From NCBI GenBank assembly GCA_016714445.1, contig JADJNF010000007.1:744001-808000 (forward strand): DNA of 64,000 nucleotides, in the 5' to 3' direction. This stretch comes from Saprospiraceae bacterium. Lineage in GTDB: Bacteria > Bacteroidota > Bacteroidia > Chitinophagales > Saprospiraceae. Both the position numbers and the translations under genes were made by a program. The notes below the pieces were generated by a model. That model made no database searches. It saw only the letters and a list, made by a program, of their open reading frames with translations, and was not told the DNA's origin. Shown in pieces: positions 55,201 through 62,584 of this stretch (the first letter of the stretch is position 1; the number at the start of each line of letters is the position of its first letter).

Positions 55201-55762
55201 TTGTGCTCAGGATTGAAATTAACATAATGAAAATGAAAAGAAAAACCCATGCCCATCCTTTCAAAACTCGATTTAATGTTCTTTCTTCAAACTTGATACT
55301 GAAAGTATGATTTTTTATCACTATCACTTTGTCACCGATCTCATCAGATTTGGGAACAATAGTAAGATTACTGTATATATCCTTTTTGAGTGATTCAGCT
55401 GGATTAAAAGCATTTATATTAAGCTTGATGGATGCCTGATATGAAGGTTCTTTAATATACAGAATCTCATATATTTCATCAGCAGGATTATTGGTAAGTG
55501 TCGTTCTGTTGTTCCAATAAATGATGCTGTCATTCTTGAAAACTTCAATAAAAAAAACAGAATGGTTAAGTGAATTGAGTATGGTTCTGTCACCATTACT
55601 TTGGATAAATCTTCTTATAGTTAATGAATCCTCATCGAGTTGATTTCTGACAGAAAGCTCCAGTTTTCTGATAATAGCTTCATTATCGGTTTGTTTATTG
55701 CCCAGGTAAAGCAACAAAAAAGAAAGAAATAAGAGTGCTGGAAGCAACCACCGAAACTTCAT
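52247..55762 (-). CDS. Large NtrY-like sensor histidine kinase
   Basis: 1171-residue membrane histidine kinase. The N-terminal two thirds hold about ten membrane segments in clusters (residues 5-20, 170-190, 200-440, 700-900) separated by extracytoplasmic loops (about 25-160, 460-660, 735-860). A HAMP domain follows at about 890-940 (TQPLSILAEKLKKFKLG, NDEIGTLIYDYNNL), then the H-box AHEIKNPLTPMKLSIQYLERA with His near 949, the N-box NNLLKNAIQAI, and G-boxes DNGTGIPD and SGTGLGLAI. NtrY-like by H-box and HAMP. No response regulator is adjacent, so it is an orphan here; the signal is unknown. No exact promoter element close upstream. Confidence 0.88.
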   Translation of the reverse strand: MKFRWLLPALLFLSFLLLYLGNKQTDNEAIIRKLELSVRNQLDEDSLTIRRFIQSNGDRTILNSLNHSVFFIEVFKNDSIIYWNNRTTLTNNPADEIYEILYIKEPSYQASIKLNINAFNPAESLKKDIYSNLTIVPKSDEIGDKVIVIKNHTFSIKFEERTLNRVLKGWAWVFLFIFIMLISILSTKKIKQNLISGKKVNKEITLLLVTLLLFGILHFSPFFKALFDGFLGMKILNNDSFVIENICGLLINLWLFGIIIYLVNLYKSLGVKTVINSNLLALGTGFYTFFIFGSSAHLLEIMVISPDVNLEIEALLEFDGISFLLIICFSMLMILIFQSTQMLYEIMHKSTLQGWRKYGLLLAGWVSAYVVLRAVGWLNVPVWIFSIFIISYSLILDAYSEIREKKITYLIWWLIMFSGYLAVSLFYFGLKKDIAARTEFIQQYFSEPDESIVKAMQNLSDSLAAGDVFTRIASLDLPARLDMNDLYQFIFKNAQKDQKYSIELFDKNTGSTLFNNHFADYYKLNQSYINARKIGRNIVHNPFEDKYITRFEIARADAGNASWYLYITLQNNSVVSNRIKNNPPNFGFAVFNREKLIEKSEGIQAVPDLSILRSINETSIKNDYSFVVSIPSDQYKIISWKKVSGLIKPISLFSFIFTLCGLILLCLSFINTRYDFLPENIALKFGSRSSLKTKIQLSIILLILFTFLIIGAITGFYFKNLIEANQRTKHKEETSGIINNIRSDIQNIDDDDSALKYLNSKLKDLSFVHNKELGLFDFSGTLVGSTSRELNAIRVPFAIWNTSMHDNSRFVGPLDFDRSDTEFVPVYLTEKRPFAFIGIDHKSYNSSGNILDFLSTILNAYIFLFLIAGAIAITIANSITQPLSILAEKLKKFKLGKTNELLEWKSNDEIGTLIYDYNNLTQELERSAGLLAKTERDMAWREMAKQVAHEIKNPLTPMKLSIQYLERATKEYPEKAQELIPKISSTLIEQIDNLSQIANEFSNFATMPQASNEKLILNEIVETIHDLFRKRDDMDINLIEPIDDLYVFADKNHLVRILNNLLKNAIQAIPDNKRGKIEIELKRAGNEAVIRISDNGTGIPDHMKDKVFTPNFTTKSSGTGLGLAISSNMIESFNGRIYFETKVGKGTDFYVSIPLMRLDDYFGDETRVSLD

Positions 55763-55921
55763 ATAGTCAGGGTTTAGTAAAATAAATCAAGACGCTAAGG
55801 TAATATAAATTTGAAAAAGAGTAAAATAAATATTATAATTTAATCTAATGTAAAAAGCATAAAACAGATTGTTTTAATATTTTTAACTAATTTTGCTATT
55901 AAATTTTATTAATATCTCCCT

Positions 55922-56665
55922 TTATTTTATATAGTAGATAAGATTTGCCGCCATGTAATTTTGACAGACACTTGGAAATACAGTATAATACTGGTTTGGT
56001 TTAACTATTTTTTTTACCATTGGGAATAACCAATAGCACACTTTTGTCGATAACATTCCTATCCCCGCGCCTGTCAATACATCACTGAACCAATGTTTGT
56101 TGTTTTGCAATCTAAAATATCCCGTTGTTGCAGCCACCACATAACCTGAAGCGGCCAGCCATTTTGATCGGGTTTTATATTCCTGCCAGAAATATTCTGC
56201 GCCAACAAATGCGTTTGATGTATGCCCGGAAGGAAAAGACCTGAGATCACTTTCATCCGGTCTGGCTCTTGAAGTCAAGGCCTTCACAGGATATACCAAT
56301 ACTGCATTTAATGTAGTGGACATAAAATATAAGGCTGCCTTTTCTTTGTAATTATGTTTTGATTTATATCCACCGAAAGTAAGCCCGATATCAGCAGCCA
56401 TGGGCAAATAGATCAGATAGTCATCGATTTTGTACATTTTTTTACTATTTATCTGATTACGAACATCAAAATCCACTTGCCTTATACTTTCATTGCTCAA
56501 AGATGCAAAACCATAAACAGTCAATGCAGTTGGAATCAGAAGGGTCTTTACACTTAAAAGGTTATTTTTGGTATAATTAAATGTGTCTAAGGCAGTATAC
56601 TGGCCATAAACTGAAATATTGACAACAAAAAAATATATGAATGTTAATATCTTTAAAGACTTCAA
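55922..56665 (-). CDS. PAP2-family membrane phosphatase
   Basis: 247-residue type 2 phosphatidic acid phosphatase-like protein with a signal peptide (ending VYGQY). The three acid-phosphatase motifs are KALTSRARPDE (KxxxxxxRP), SFPSGHTS (PSGH), and YFRLQNNKHWFSDVLTG (R...HxxxD). Several hydrophobic helices. Likely periplasmic-facing dephosphorylation of a lipid phosphate such as undecaprenyl pyrophosphate; the substrate is not determined. Directly abuts the S9 peptidase gene upstream, so probably cotranscribed. Confidence 0.87.
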   Translation of the reverse strand: MKSLKILTFIYFFVVNISVYGQYTALDTFNYTKNNLLSVKTLLIPTALTVYGFASLSNESIRQVDFDVRNQINSKKMYKIDDYLIYLPMAADIGLTFGGYKSKHNYKEKAALYFMSTTLNAVLVYPVKALTSRARPDESDLRSFPSGHTSNAFVGAEYFWQEYKTRSKWLAASGYVVAATTGYFRLQNNKHWFSDVLTGAGIGMLSTKVCYWLFPMVKKIVKPNQYYTVFPSVCQNYMAANLIYYIK

Positions 56666-58699
56666 CTACTTTGATTTATGCTCATCAAACCATCCTATAA
56701 TATAAGCTACTTTTCTCAGCAGATTGCTGGGTCGCGACATCATTTCATGACCTTCATCCGCTATCCTCACCATAGCAGCATCAATGTCTCTCAGCTTTAA
56801 TGCCTGGTAATATTGTTCACTTTCGCTGATAGGTGTTCGGTGGTCAAGATCACCGGTTAGCAACATGGTAGGTGTTTTGACACTGCCTACCAGAGAAATT
56901 GGAGAACGTTTCATGTATTGATCCGGGTCTTCCCATGGCATTTTTGTAAACCAGTATTTACTGAAATATGGATAAGAATCCGCAGTCAATGTGTGAGTAT
57001 ACCAATTGATTACGGGCTTGGCTACAACTGCTGCTGCAAACCTGTCTGTTTTTCCGATGCTCCATGCTGTCAGGACTCCTCCACCGCTTCCTCCTGTAAT
57101 AAAAAGTTTGGTATCGTCAATATACCCTTTACCAGCGATAAAGTCAACACAATCCATGAGATCATTGTAGTCTTCGCTGGGATAATTGTGATTGATGTAT
57201 GCTGAAAAATCTGCCCCATAACTGGTGCTGCCTCTTGGATTGGTATACACGATGACATATCCCTGGCTCGCCATAAGTTGTAACTCAGGACTGAAGACAG
57301 GACCATAAGCGGTATAGGGTCCGCCGTGGATTTCGAGTATAAGAGGATATTTTTTTGTTTTGTCAAAATCAGGGGGAGTGATGATCCATCCCTGAACTTT
57401 TGTTTTATCAACGGTCGAATTTACCCAAAACGATTCAACTTTACCTGTTTTTCTGGACATCAGGAGTTGACCGTTCAACCGGGTAATTTGGGTTTCGGCC
57501 ATTTTTGTCGGAAAGTGTCCCGTGACGAGCTCGGCTGGATTCTGTGCATCTGTTTTTGAATAGACATACTTACCGTTTTTTGAAATGGTAAAATATCCGC
57601 CTGAATAAGGTCTGCCTATATTGGCGCCGCCTAGACCACTGGCTATATTCACCAGATTTCCATCCATATTTATATTGGCCAACTTAGTGACACCATATTC
57701 ATCATACATAAAAAATATAGATTTGCCATCAGTACTCCATTGCAGACCTTCAGGATCTCTGTCCAGTTTATCCGTTAAAACCTGCTGCTGATTGCCTTTC
57801 ATATCTATGATGTGAATTTCGGGCTGCTGATATCCCAAAAATTTATCAACGTATCCAGCATATGCTATCCGTGTGCCATCAGGCGAAAGCACCACATGAT
57901 TATATGGTCCTCTTTTTGCTACTATTGGTTCTGTATCTCCCGATGATACATCCATCCGGTAAATGTATTCATTATTGATGTCTATGGCTGAGGATGCTTT
58001 AAAATCCGCTGTAAAAACAATTGACTTTCCATCCGGCGTCCATTGTGCCTGACTGTGATTGGCTTTTTTTGAAGTGATTTGGCGGGGAGCACCACCGGAG
58101 ACATTGATTATAAATAGCTGCGTATAAGATTCTCCTGATGCAATAGGTGTACCATCTTCTTTGTAGCCAACATGTCTAATTACTTTGGCGGCTGCTGCCC
58201 AGGTTGCGCCTTCCGGTGGAGAAGGCAATTTTCCGATCATAGGCATGGGTTCATCTATTTGTCTGGAAAATAATAACATATTTCCATCCGGCGACCATTT
58301 TAGATTGGCGGCTGCAGATGTCAGATTTGTAATAGAAGTTGCTGCCCCTGAATCCATCCATCTAATGAAAATCTGTGATTTCCCTTCCTCATTTGACGTA
58401 TAAGCAATTTGTTTACCATCCGGTGACCAAATAATCTGACTATAATTATTTTTTCCGGAAGTAATAGGTGTATGATTGCTCCCATCAGTTGCTATAGACC
58501 AAAGGTTTGAGTATCTTTTGTCCGTCATAATATCATACTGAACCCTATTATAAATGATGGTACTTCCATCCGGAGAAATAGATGCATTGGTGGCAAACTG
58601 CAAGTCATACACATCTGTATAATTAAAAAATCCAGCCTGAGAAACTAAGGTACCGGAAAACAGACTTAATATAGCTATTAAAAATAATAAAATCCTCAT
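56666..58699 (-). CDS. S9-family serine peptidase (prolyl oligopeptidase/dipeptidyl-peptidase type)
   Basis: 677-residue secreted peptidase with a signal peptide (ending LVSQ). Residues about 30-400 form a WD40-like (TolB/DPP) beta-propeller with repeated SPDG motifs (SPDGSTI, SPDGKQIAY, SPDGNMLLF, TPDGKSIVF, SPDGTRIAYA). The C-terminal alpha/beta-hydrolase domain has GGSGGGVL with the nucleophile Ser near 538, Asp in TGDLDHRTP (about 617) and His in DEGHEMMSR (about 650). Typical Bacteroidota periplasmic dipeptidyl- or acyl-peptidase. Starts the operon with the PAP2 gene; a TATCTTTG element lies 25 bases upstream. Confidence 0.92.
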   Translation of the reverse strand: MRILLFLIAILSLFSGTLVSQAGFFNYTDVYDLQFATNASISPDGSTIIYNRVQYDIMTDKRYSNLWSIATDGSNHTPITSGKNNYSQIIWSPDGKQIAYTSNEEGKSQIFIRWMDSGAATSITNLTSAAANLKWSPDGNMLLFSRQIDEPMPMIGKLPSPPEGATWAAAAKVIRHVGYKEDGTPIASGESYTQLFIINVSGGAPRQITSKKANHSQAQWTPDGKSIVFTADFKASSAIDINNEYIYRMDVSSGDTEPIVAKRGPYNHVVLSPDGTRIAYAGYVDKFLGYQQPEIHIIDMKGNQQQVLTDKLDRDPEGLQWSTDGKSIFFMYDEYGVTKLANINMDGNLVNIASGLGGANIGRPYSGGYFTISKNGKYVYSKTDAQNPAELVTGHFPTKMAETQITRLNGQLLMSRKTGKVESFWVNSTVDKTKVQGWIITPPDFDKTKKYPLILEIHGGPYTAYGPVFSPELQLMASQGYVIVYTNPRGSTSYGADFSAYINHNYPSEDYNDLMDCVDFIAGKGYIDDTKLFITGGSGGGVLTAWSIGKTDRFAAAVVAKPVINWYTHTLTADSYPYFSKYWFTKMPWEDPDQYMKRSPISLVGSVKTPTMLLTGDLDHRTPISESEQYYQALKLRDIDAAMVRIADEGHEMMSRPSNLLRKVAYIIGWFDEHKSK

Positions 58700-58724
58700 G
58701 TCGTAAAATTGATTTAATTGACAT

Positions 58725-58732
58725 CAAAGATA
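58725..58732 (-). promoter_or_regulatory. TAnnTTTG -7 element for the S9 peptidase-PAP2 unit
   Basis: TATCTTTG on the minus strand, 25 bases before the ATG at 58699. Confidence 0.6.
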
Positions 58733-58994
58733 AATGAAGTACCATAAAAAACACTATTAAATAGGCACGCGGATAAATTTTTCCAGGAATTAATGGAATA
58801 ATGTCTTTTTTTCTTCTGGTCTGAATGTTATACCCGTAGTTTTTTTTCATCCGTCGTAATTTTGATGAATTTTTGGATGTGTTCTATTTTTCAAAAAAAA
58901 ACGGTGAGCATTCTCTAAAGGCGTGGATAAAAGAATGTAATCATTTTTCTATTTTATCCATCATAGCTTACAAAACTGTCAAGCTAAAAATTAT

Positions 58995-59024
58995 AAAAGG
59001 AATGCAAAAATCACATTCCCTTTA
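58995..59024 (-). terminator. Probable terminator after tonB
   Basis: On the minus strand AAAGGGAATG pairs with CATTCCTTT (one bulged base) across an AT-rich loop, then TTTTATAATTTTT. Lies about 70 bases after the tonB stop. The rest of the 58733-59093 gap holds no gene. Confidence 0.5.
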
Positions 59025-59093
59025 TAAATATTACAAAAATTAATTTTACCTTTTTTTATGTAAAGATCAAGATTTTAAAATCTGGTGATTACT

Positions 59094-60014
59094 TTATTTT
59101 GCCATAACAAATTTAACAGGAAGTGTAAAAAGTACCCTTACAGGTCTTCCTCTTTGTTTGCCCGGCGTCCACTTTTGACCCATCTTATTCATTCCTTTTA
59201 TGACATATTCAGCTGCTTCACCACAACTTCCGCCAATATCCCTCAATATTCTAATATCTGTGATGCTACCGTCTGCTTCTACCACAAACTGAAGTACAAC
59301 CTGTCCTTCGATATTATTTTCCATGGCTATGATCGGATATTTCAGATTACTGTAGATATACTCCAGCATTTTTGCTTTGGCGCACTCACTCTTTTCAGCT
59401 TCAGTGGCTTTGTTTTCACATCCCGGAAATCTTGGCATCTGTTCTACTACCTTAAATATTTCGTCTTCTACTGCCGCTGGTGGTGGCGGTGGTGGTGGCG
59501 GCGGTGCTGCTTTCTTTTCAACATAAACAGGGGCTTCTATCTTGGTTTCCATGGTCACCTCCATATTTTCAAATACTGGCTGATCTTCAGTAATGACTTC
59601 AGTGTTGGGTACTTCCTGAATGACTGGTGGAGGCGGTGGCGGTGGAGGTGGTGGAGGTTCATTGGTCCGAGGTACTTCTATTTCAACTTCTTCTGTTATC
59701 TTCAAGTCATTGAAATCTACCACAACTTTTTTCTCATAGCTGGTCCAATTCATTGCTACCAAAGACATCGAAACAGCTACCAATAGCCCATAACTAAAGA
59801 GGGAATCAGAAATTCTAAAAACGTCCACTTCCGGAAACTTGGTTTTGTCTGCCATACATCTGGCTCTTTTACCACTATTTGCCTTTAAAAGACTTTGAAG
59901 ATTATAGGTTTTATATCTAATTTTAAAAATTATTATAATGCCGAGCGTTACAATAATTGCCATTAAGAAAAACATTCCCAAGCCAGCACTTGTGATTTCT
60001 AATTCTCCTAACAT
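59094..60014 (-). CDS. Energy transducer TonB with two polyproline runs
   Basis: 306-residue TonB-family protein linking proton-motive force to outer-membrane receptors. Membrane segments at about 12-30 and 70-90. A periplasmic linker has 11 consecutive prolines (residues 120-130) and 9 more (171-179), then MPRFPGC and the C-terminal TonB domain (EGQVVLQFVVEADGSITDIRILRDIGGS, QKWTPGKQRGRPVRV). The first helix plus a loop before the usual TonB anchor is an extra element; ATG at residue 54 (MADKTKFPEV) is an alternative start that would give a classical TonB. No exbBD genes adjacent. Confidence 0.9.
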   Translation of the reverse strand: MLGELEITSAGLGMFFLMAIIVTLGIIIIFKIRYKTYNLQSLLKANSGKRARCMADKTKFPEVDVFRISDSLFSYGLLVAVSMSLVAMNWTSYEKKVVVDFNDLKITEEVEIEVPRTNEPPPPPPPPPPPVIQEVPNTEVITEDQPVFENMEVTMETKIEAPVYVEKKAAPPPPPPPPPAAVEDEIFKVVEQMPRFPGCENKATEAEKSECAKAKMLEYIYSNLKYPIIAMENNIEGQVVLQFVVEADGSITDIRILRDIGGSCGEAAEYVIKGMNKMGQKWTPGKQRGRPVRVLFTLPVKFVMAK

Positions 60015-60345
60015 GATCTGTAAATTTTTATATTTCAGAATTAGTACTATTATATAATTAATTGATCAGCGTGTCAGACTTTTCAAATATTAGATTCAGT
60101 ACTCATTTAAATGGTTTATTCGTTTTTGTAAAATCAAATTCCTCACATCTTCTATTCAATCATTTCGATTTACTTCATTAAGTAATGCTCTCTTTTCAAC
60201 AGCAAATTGACGAATATTTTTGATGCAATAAAATGATATTCATCATGGTTTTGGGTGATATATATTTTATACAAATTTACATTTCTCAATTATTAGAAAA
60301 ATATTAGAAATTTTTAGGATTGGGCAGTATGGTTGAACTATGGTC
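60015..60345. other. Divergent intergenic region between tonB and the response regulator
   Basis: About 330 AT-rich bases with no gene. Only the response-regulator promoter element just after it is recognisable; nothing clear for tonB. Confidence 0.5.
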
Positions 60346-60353
60346 TATATTTG
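60346..60353 (+). promoter_or_regulatory. TAnnTTTG -7 element for the response regulator
   Basis: TATATTTG, 25 bases before the ATG at 60379, with TTG 23 bases further upstream. It lies inside the longer open frame that starts at 60340. Confidence 0.55.
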
Positions 60354-60378
60354 TAACTTATTTAATATCAGTTCACCT

Positions 60379-61056
60379 ATGGAGATTTTGGTAGTTGAGG
60401 ATCAAAAAGGAATGTTGCAGTCCATAAAACAGGGATTGGAGGAAATGAATCTTAAAGTGGATATCGCTACTAATGGAATTGAAGGGAAAATGCTGGCCCT
60501 GAAAAAAAGTTATAATGTCATCATACTGGACATACTCATGCCGGAATTAAATGGGCTGGAACTGTGCAAAATTTTAAGGCAATCAGGTAGTCGCACACCT
60601 ATACTTTTTATATCAGCTTTGGATTCTGTAGAAGATAAAATATCAGGACTGGAAGCCGGAGGGGACGATTATATGGCCAAACCTTTTGAGTTTAATGAAT
60701 TTCTGGCAAGGATTATGGCACTAAACCGAAGAAATCAAAGCGACTACCTCACTGCCGGTACAAATATCATTGATGATCTGGAAGTTAACTTTGAAACAAA
60801 ATCGGCATACAGAAAAAAGATTGATTTGGAATTGACTAAAAAAGAGTTCAGACTTCTTGAGTATTTTATAAAAAATGAAGGCAGAATTTTAACAAAATCA
60901 GAAATCGCAGGCAATGTTTGGGATGTGGACTTTGACACGGGAACTAATGTAGTTGAGGTTTATGTAAATTACCTTAGAAATAAATTGGATAAAATGCATG
61001 ATAAGAAACTAATTCACACTAAATTTGGTATTGGATATATTTTCAATCCGAAATAA
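60379..61056 (+). CDS. OmpR/PhoB-family response regulator
   Basis: 225-residue regulator. Receiver domain with the acidic pair (VVEDQKG), phosphoacceptor Asp in VIILDILMPELNG (about residue 53), the Ser of FISALD, and Lys in MAKPFEF. The C-terminal winged helix has LELTKKEFRLLEYFIKNEGR and TNVVEVYVNYLRNKLD. Start 60379 chosen because MEILVVEDQ is the standard N-terminus. The kinase gene follows after 2 bases, so a two-component pair. Target genes unknown; the haloperoxidase-like gene downstream is a candidate by position only. Confidence 0.93.
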   Translation: MEILVVEDQKGMLQSIKQGLEEMNLKVDIATNGIEGKMLALKKSYNVIILDILMPELNGLELCKILRQSGSRTPILFISALDSVEDKISGLEAGGDDYMAKPFEFNEFLARIMALNRRNQSDYLTAGTNIIDDLEVNFETKSAYRKKIDLELTKKEFRLLEYFIKNEGRILTKSEIAGNVWDVDFDTGTNVVEVYVNYLRNKLDKMHDKKLIHTKFGIGYIFNPK

Positions 61057-61058
61057 AT

Positions 61059-62483
61059 ATGCAAATAAGAACAAGACTGACCTTGTGGTACATAGGCATT
61101 TCTGCTTTGTTACTGTTTTCGTCACTGATGTTTATATATTATAACTTCAGCAATCATCTGAGATCAGAATATTACAAAACTATGCAGTCAAAAGCGCTGA
61201 TGACAGTGGCTATGCTGGTAAAAAATAATCCAGATTTGGGTCCGCAGCAAATCGACAACAAAGACAACGATTTACTACCTTCAAAGGAAAATATTTTGGT
61301 GTTCAACAGTGATTTTGTTCAACTTTTTGCATTTCATGATGAAGATAAAATATCAAATGAAATTCTAAACAGTATTAAGACCAAAGGAGAGTACAAGTTT
61401 TCAATGGATAATTTTGATGCCATCGGTATAAAATATACCACCAATTATGGTAAAGAACTTTTAATCATAGCAAAGGGTATTTTTATGTCAGAGGAGCTGA
61501 TCCGCTTAGGCAATATTATGCTAATAACTTTTTTTCTCTTTCTCATTGTCATTGCTGTATCCGGATATTATTTTTCCGCTCATACGTTGCTCCCTATCAC
61601 TAAAACAATGAATGAACTGGATAAAATACTCCCTTCAAATCTCTCAAAAAGACTTCAGGTCGGAAAAAATAAAGATGAATTATCCAGACTATCCGGCACA
61701 TTCAATAAACTCCTTGACAGGATAGAAGAAGCTTTTAATATTCAAAAGGGTTTTCTATCCAATGTTTCCCATGAGCTCCGAAATCCTTTAGCATCAATCA
61801 CATCAAGGATCCAGGTCAGTCTTTCAAAAGACAGAACCTTAGAAGAATATAAAAATTGTCTTCATTCAGTCTTAAGTGATGCAGTCGATTTAGAACATAC
61901 TTCTACTCATCTGATGGAACTGGCTAGAATATCTGCCAAATCCGAAAATATATTGTTTGGACCCGTGCGAATAGATGAAATTTTGTGGCAGGCAAAAGAA
62001 AATGTAAAAAAATCCAATCCCGAATACAGTTTCATATTTGACACAAGCTGCTTGCCTGAAAAATCTGAAGACCTTATAGTCGATGCTAATGAAGCCTTGA
62101 TCAAAACCGCTTTTGTTAATCTAATGGAAAATGCATGTAAGTTTTCACCTGATCATAAATCATTGGTTAAAGTCATACAAAATTCAGATGGAGCAATTGC
62201 CGTTGAAATCAAAGATTCAGCACAAATAATACCCGATTCAGAAAAGGAACAGATCTTTAAACCTTTTTATAGAAGCTACGCAAACCATGCTATCAAAGGA
62301 TCAGGAATTGGTCTCTCCTTGGTAGCGAGCATACTTAATGTGCACGAATCTACACTCACCATAAAAAACGGATCAACCAAAGGAAATATCTTCACCGTAC
62401 ATTTTAAAAAATATACCCCAAAACATGAAAAAAATATCAAACTTAAAATGAATAACCCGCATATGACTCAAAATACTTTATAA
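61059..62483 (+). CDS. Sensor histidine kinase with degenerate G1 box
   Basis: 474-residue kinase paired with the preceding regulator. Membrane helices at about 8-30 and 148-172 enclose a periplasmic sensor of about 115 residues with no known fold. A HAMP domain follows, then the H-box SNVSHELRNPLASITSR with His near 238, and the N-box MENACKFSPDH. The G1 box, normally DxGxG, reads DSAQII, with both glycines missing; the F-box IFKPFYRSY and G2 GSGIGLSLV are normal. ATP binding may be weakened. Ends with a basic Asn/Met-rich tail. No cause for the change is visible (reading frame intact). Confidence 0.9.
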   Translation: MQIRTRLTLWYIGISALLLFSSLMFIYYNFSNHLRSEYYKTMQSKALMTVAMLVKNNPDLGPQQIDNKDNDLLPSKENILVFNSDFVQLFAFHDEDKISNEILNSIKTKGEYKFSMDNFDAIGIKYTTNYGKELLIIAKGIFMSEELIRLGNIMLITFFLFLIVIAVSGYYFSAHTLLPITKTMNELDKILPSNLSKRLQVGKNKDELSRLSGTFNKLLDRIEEAFNIQKGFLSNVSHELRNPLASITSRIQVSLSKDRTLEEYKNCLHSVLSDAVDLEHTSTHLMELARISAKSENILFGPVRIDEILWQAKENVKKSNPEYSFIFDTSCLPEKSEDLIVDANEALIKTAFVNLMENACKFSPDHKSLVKVIQNSDGAIAVEIKDSAQIIPDSEKEQIFKPFYRSYANHAIKGSGIGLSLVASILNVHESTLTIKNGSTKGNIFTVHFKKYTPKHEKNIKLKMNNPHMTQNTL

Positions 62484-62572
62484 ATATTTTGTCATGGGAA
62501 AAATGTTATTTAGGCATCACAATTTATTGACAAATCTAAGCTAATTCTAATTTTAATCCTGAATTATTATTG

Positions 62573-62580
62573 TAATTTTG
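62573..62580 (+). promoter_or_regulatory. TAnnTTTG -7 element for the haloperoxidase-like gene
   Basis: TAATTTTG, only 4 bases before the ATG at 62585, suggesting a leaderless transcript. Confidence 0.5.
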
Positions 62581-62584
62581 CAGA

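Noticed and set aside
59085..59786. Plus-strand open frame opposite tonB
   Set aside because: Trp/Arg-rich shadow of the proline repeats.
60340..60378. N-terminal extension of the response regulator
   Set aside because: Contains the promoter element; MEILVVEDQ is the standard start.
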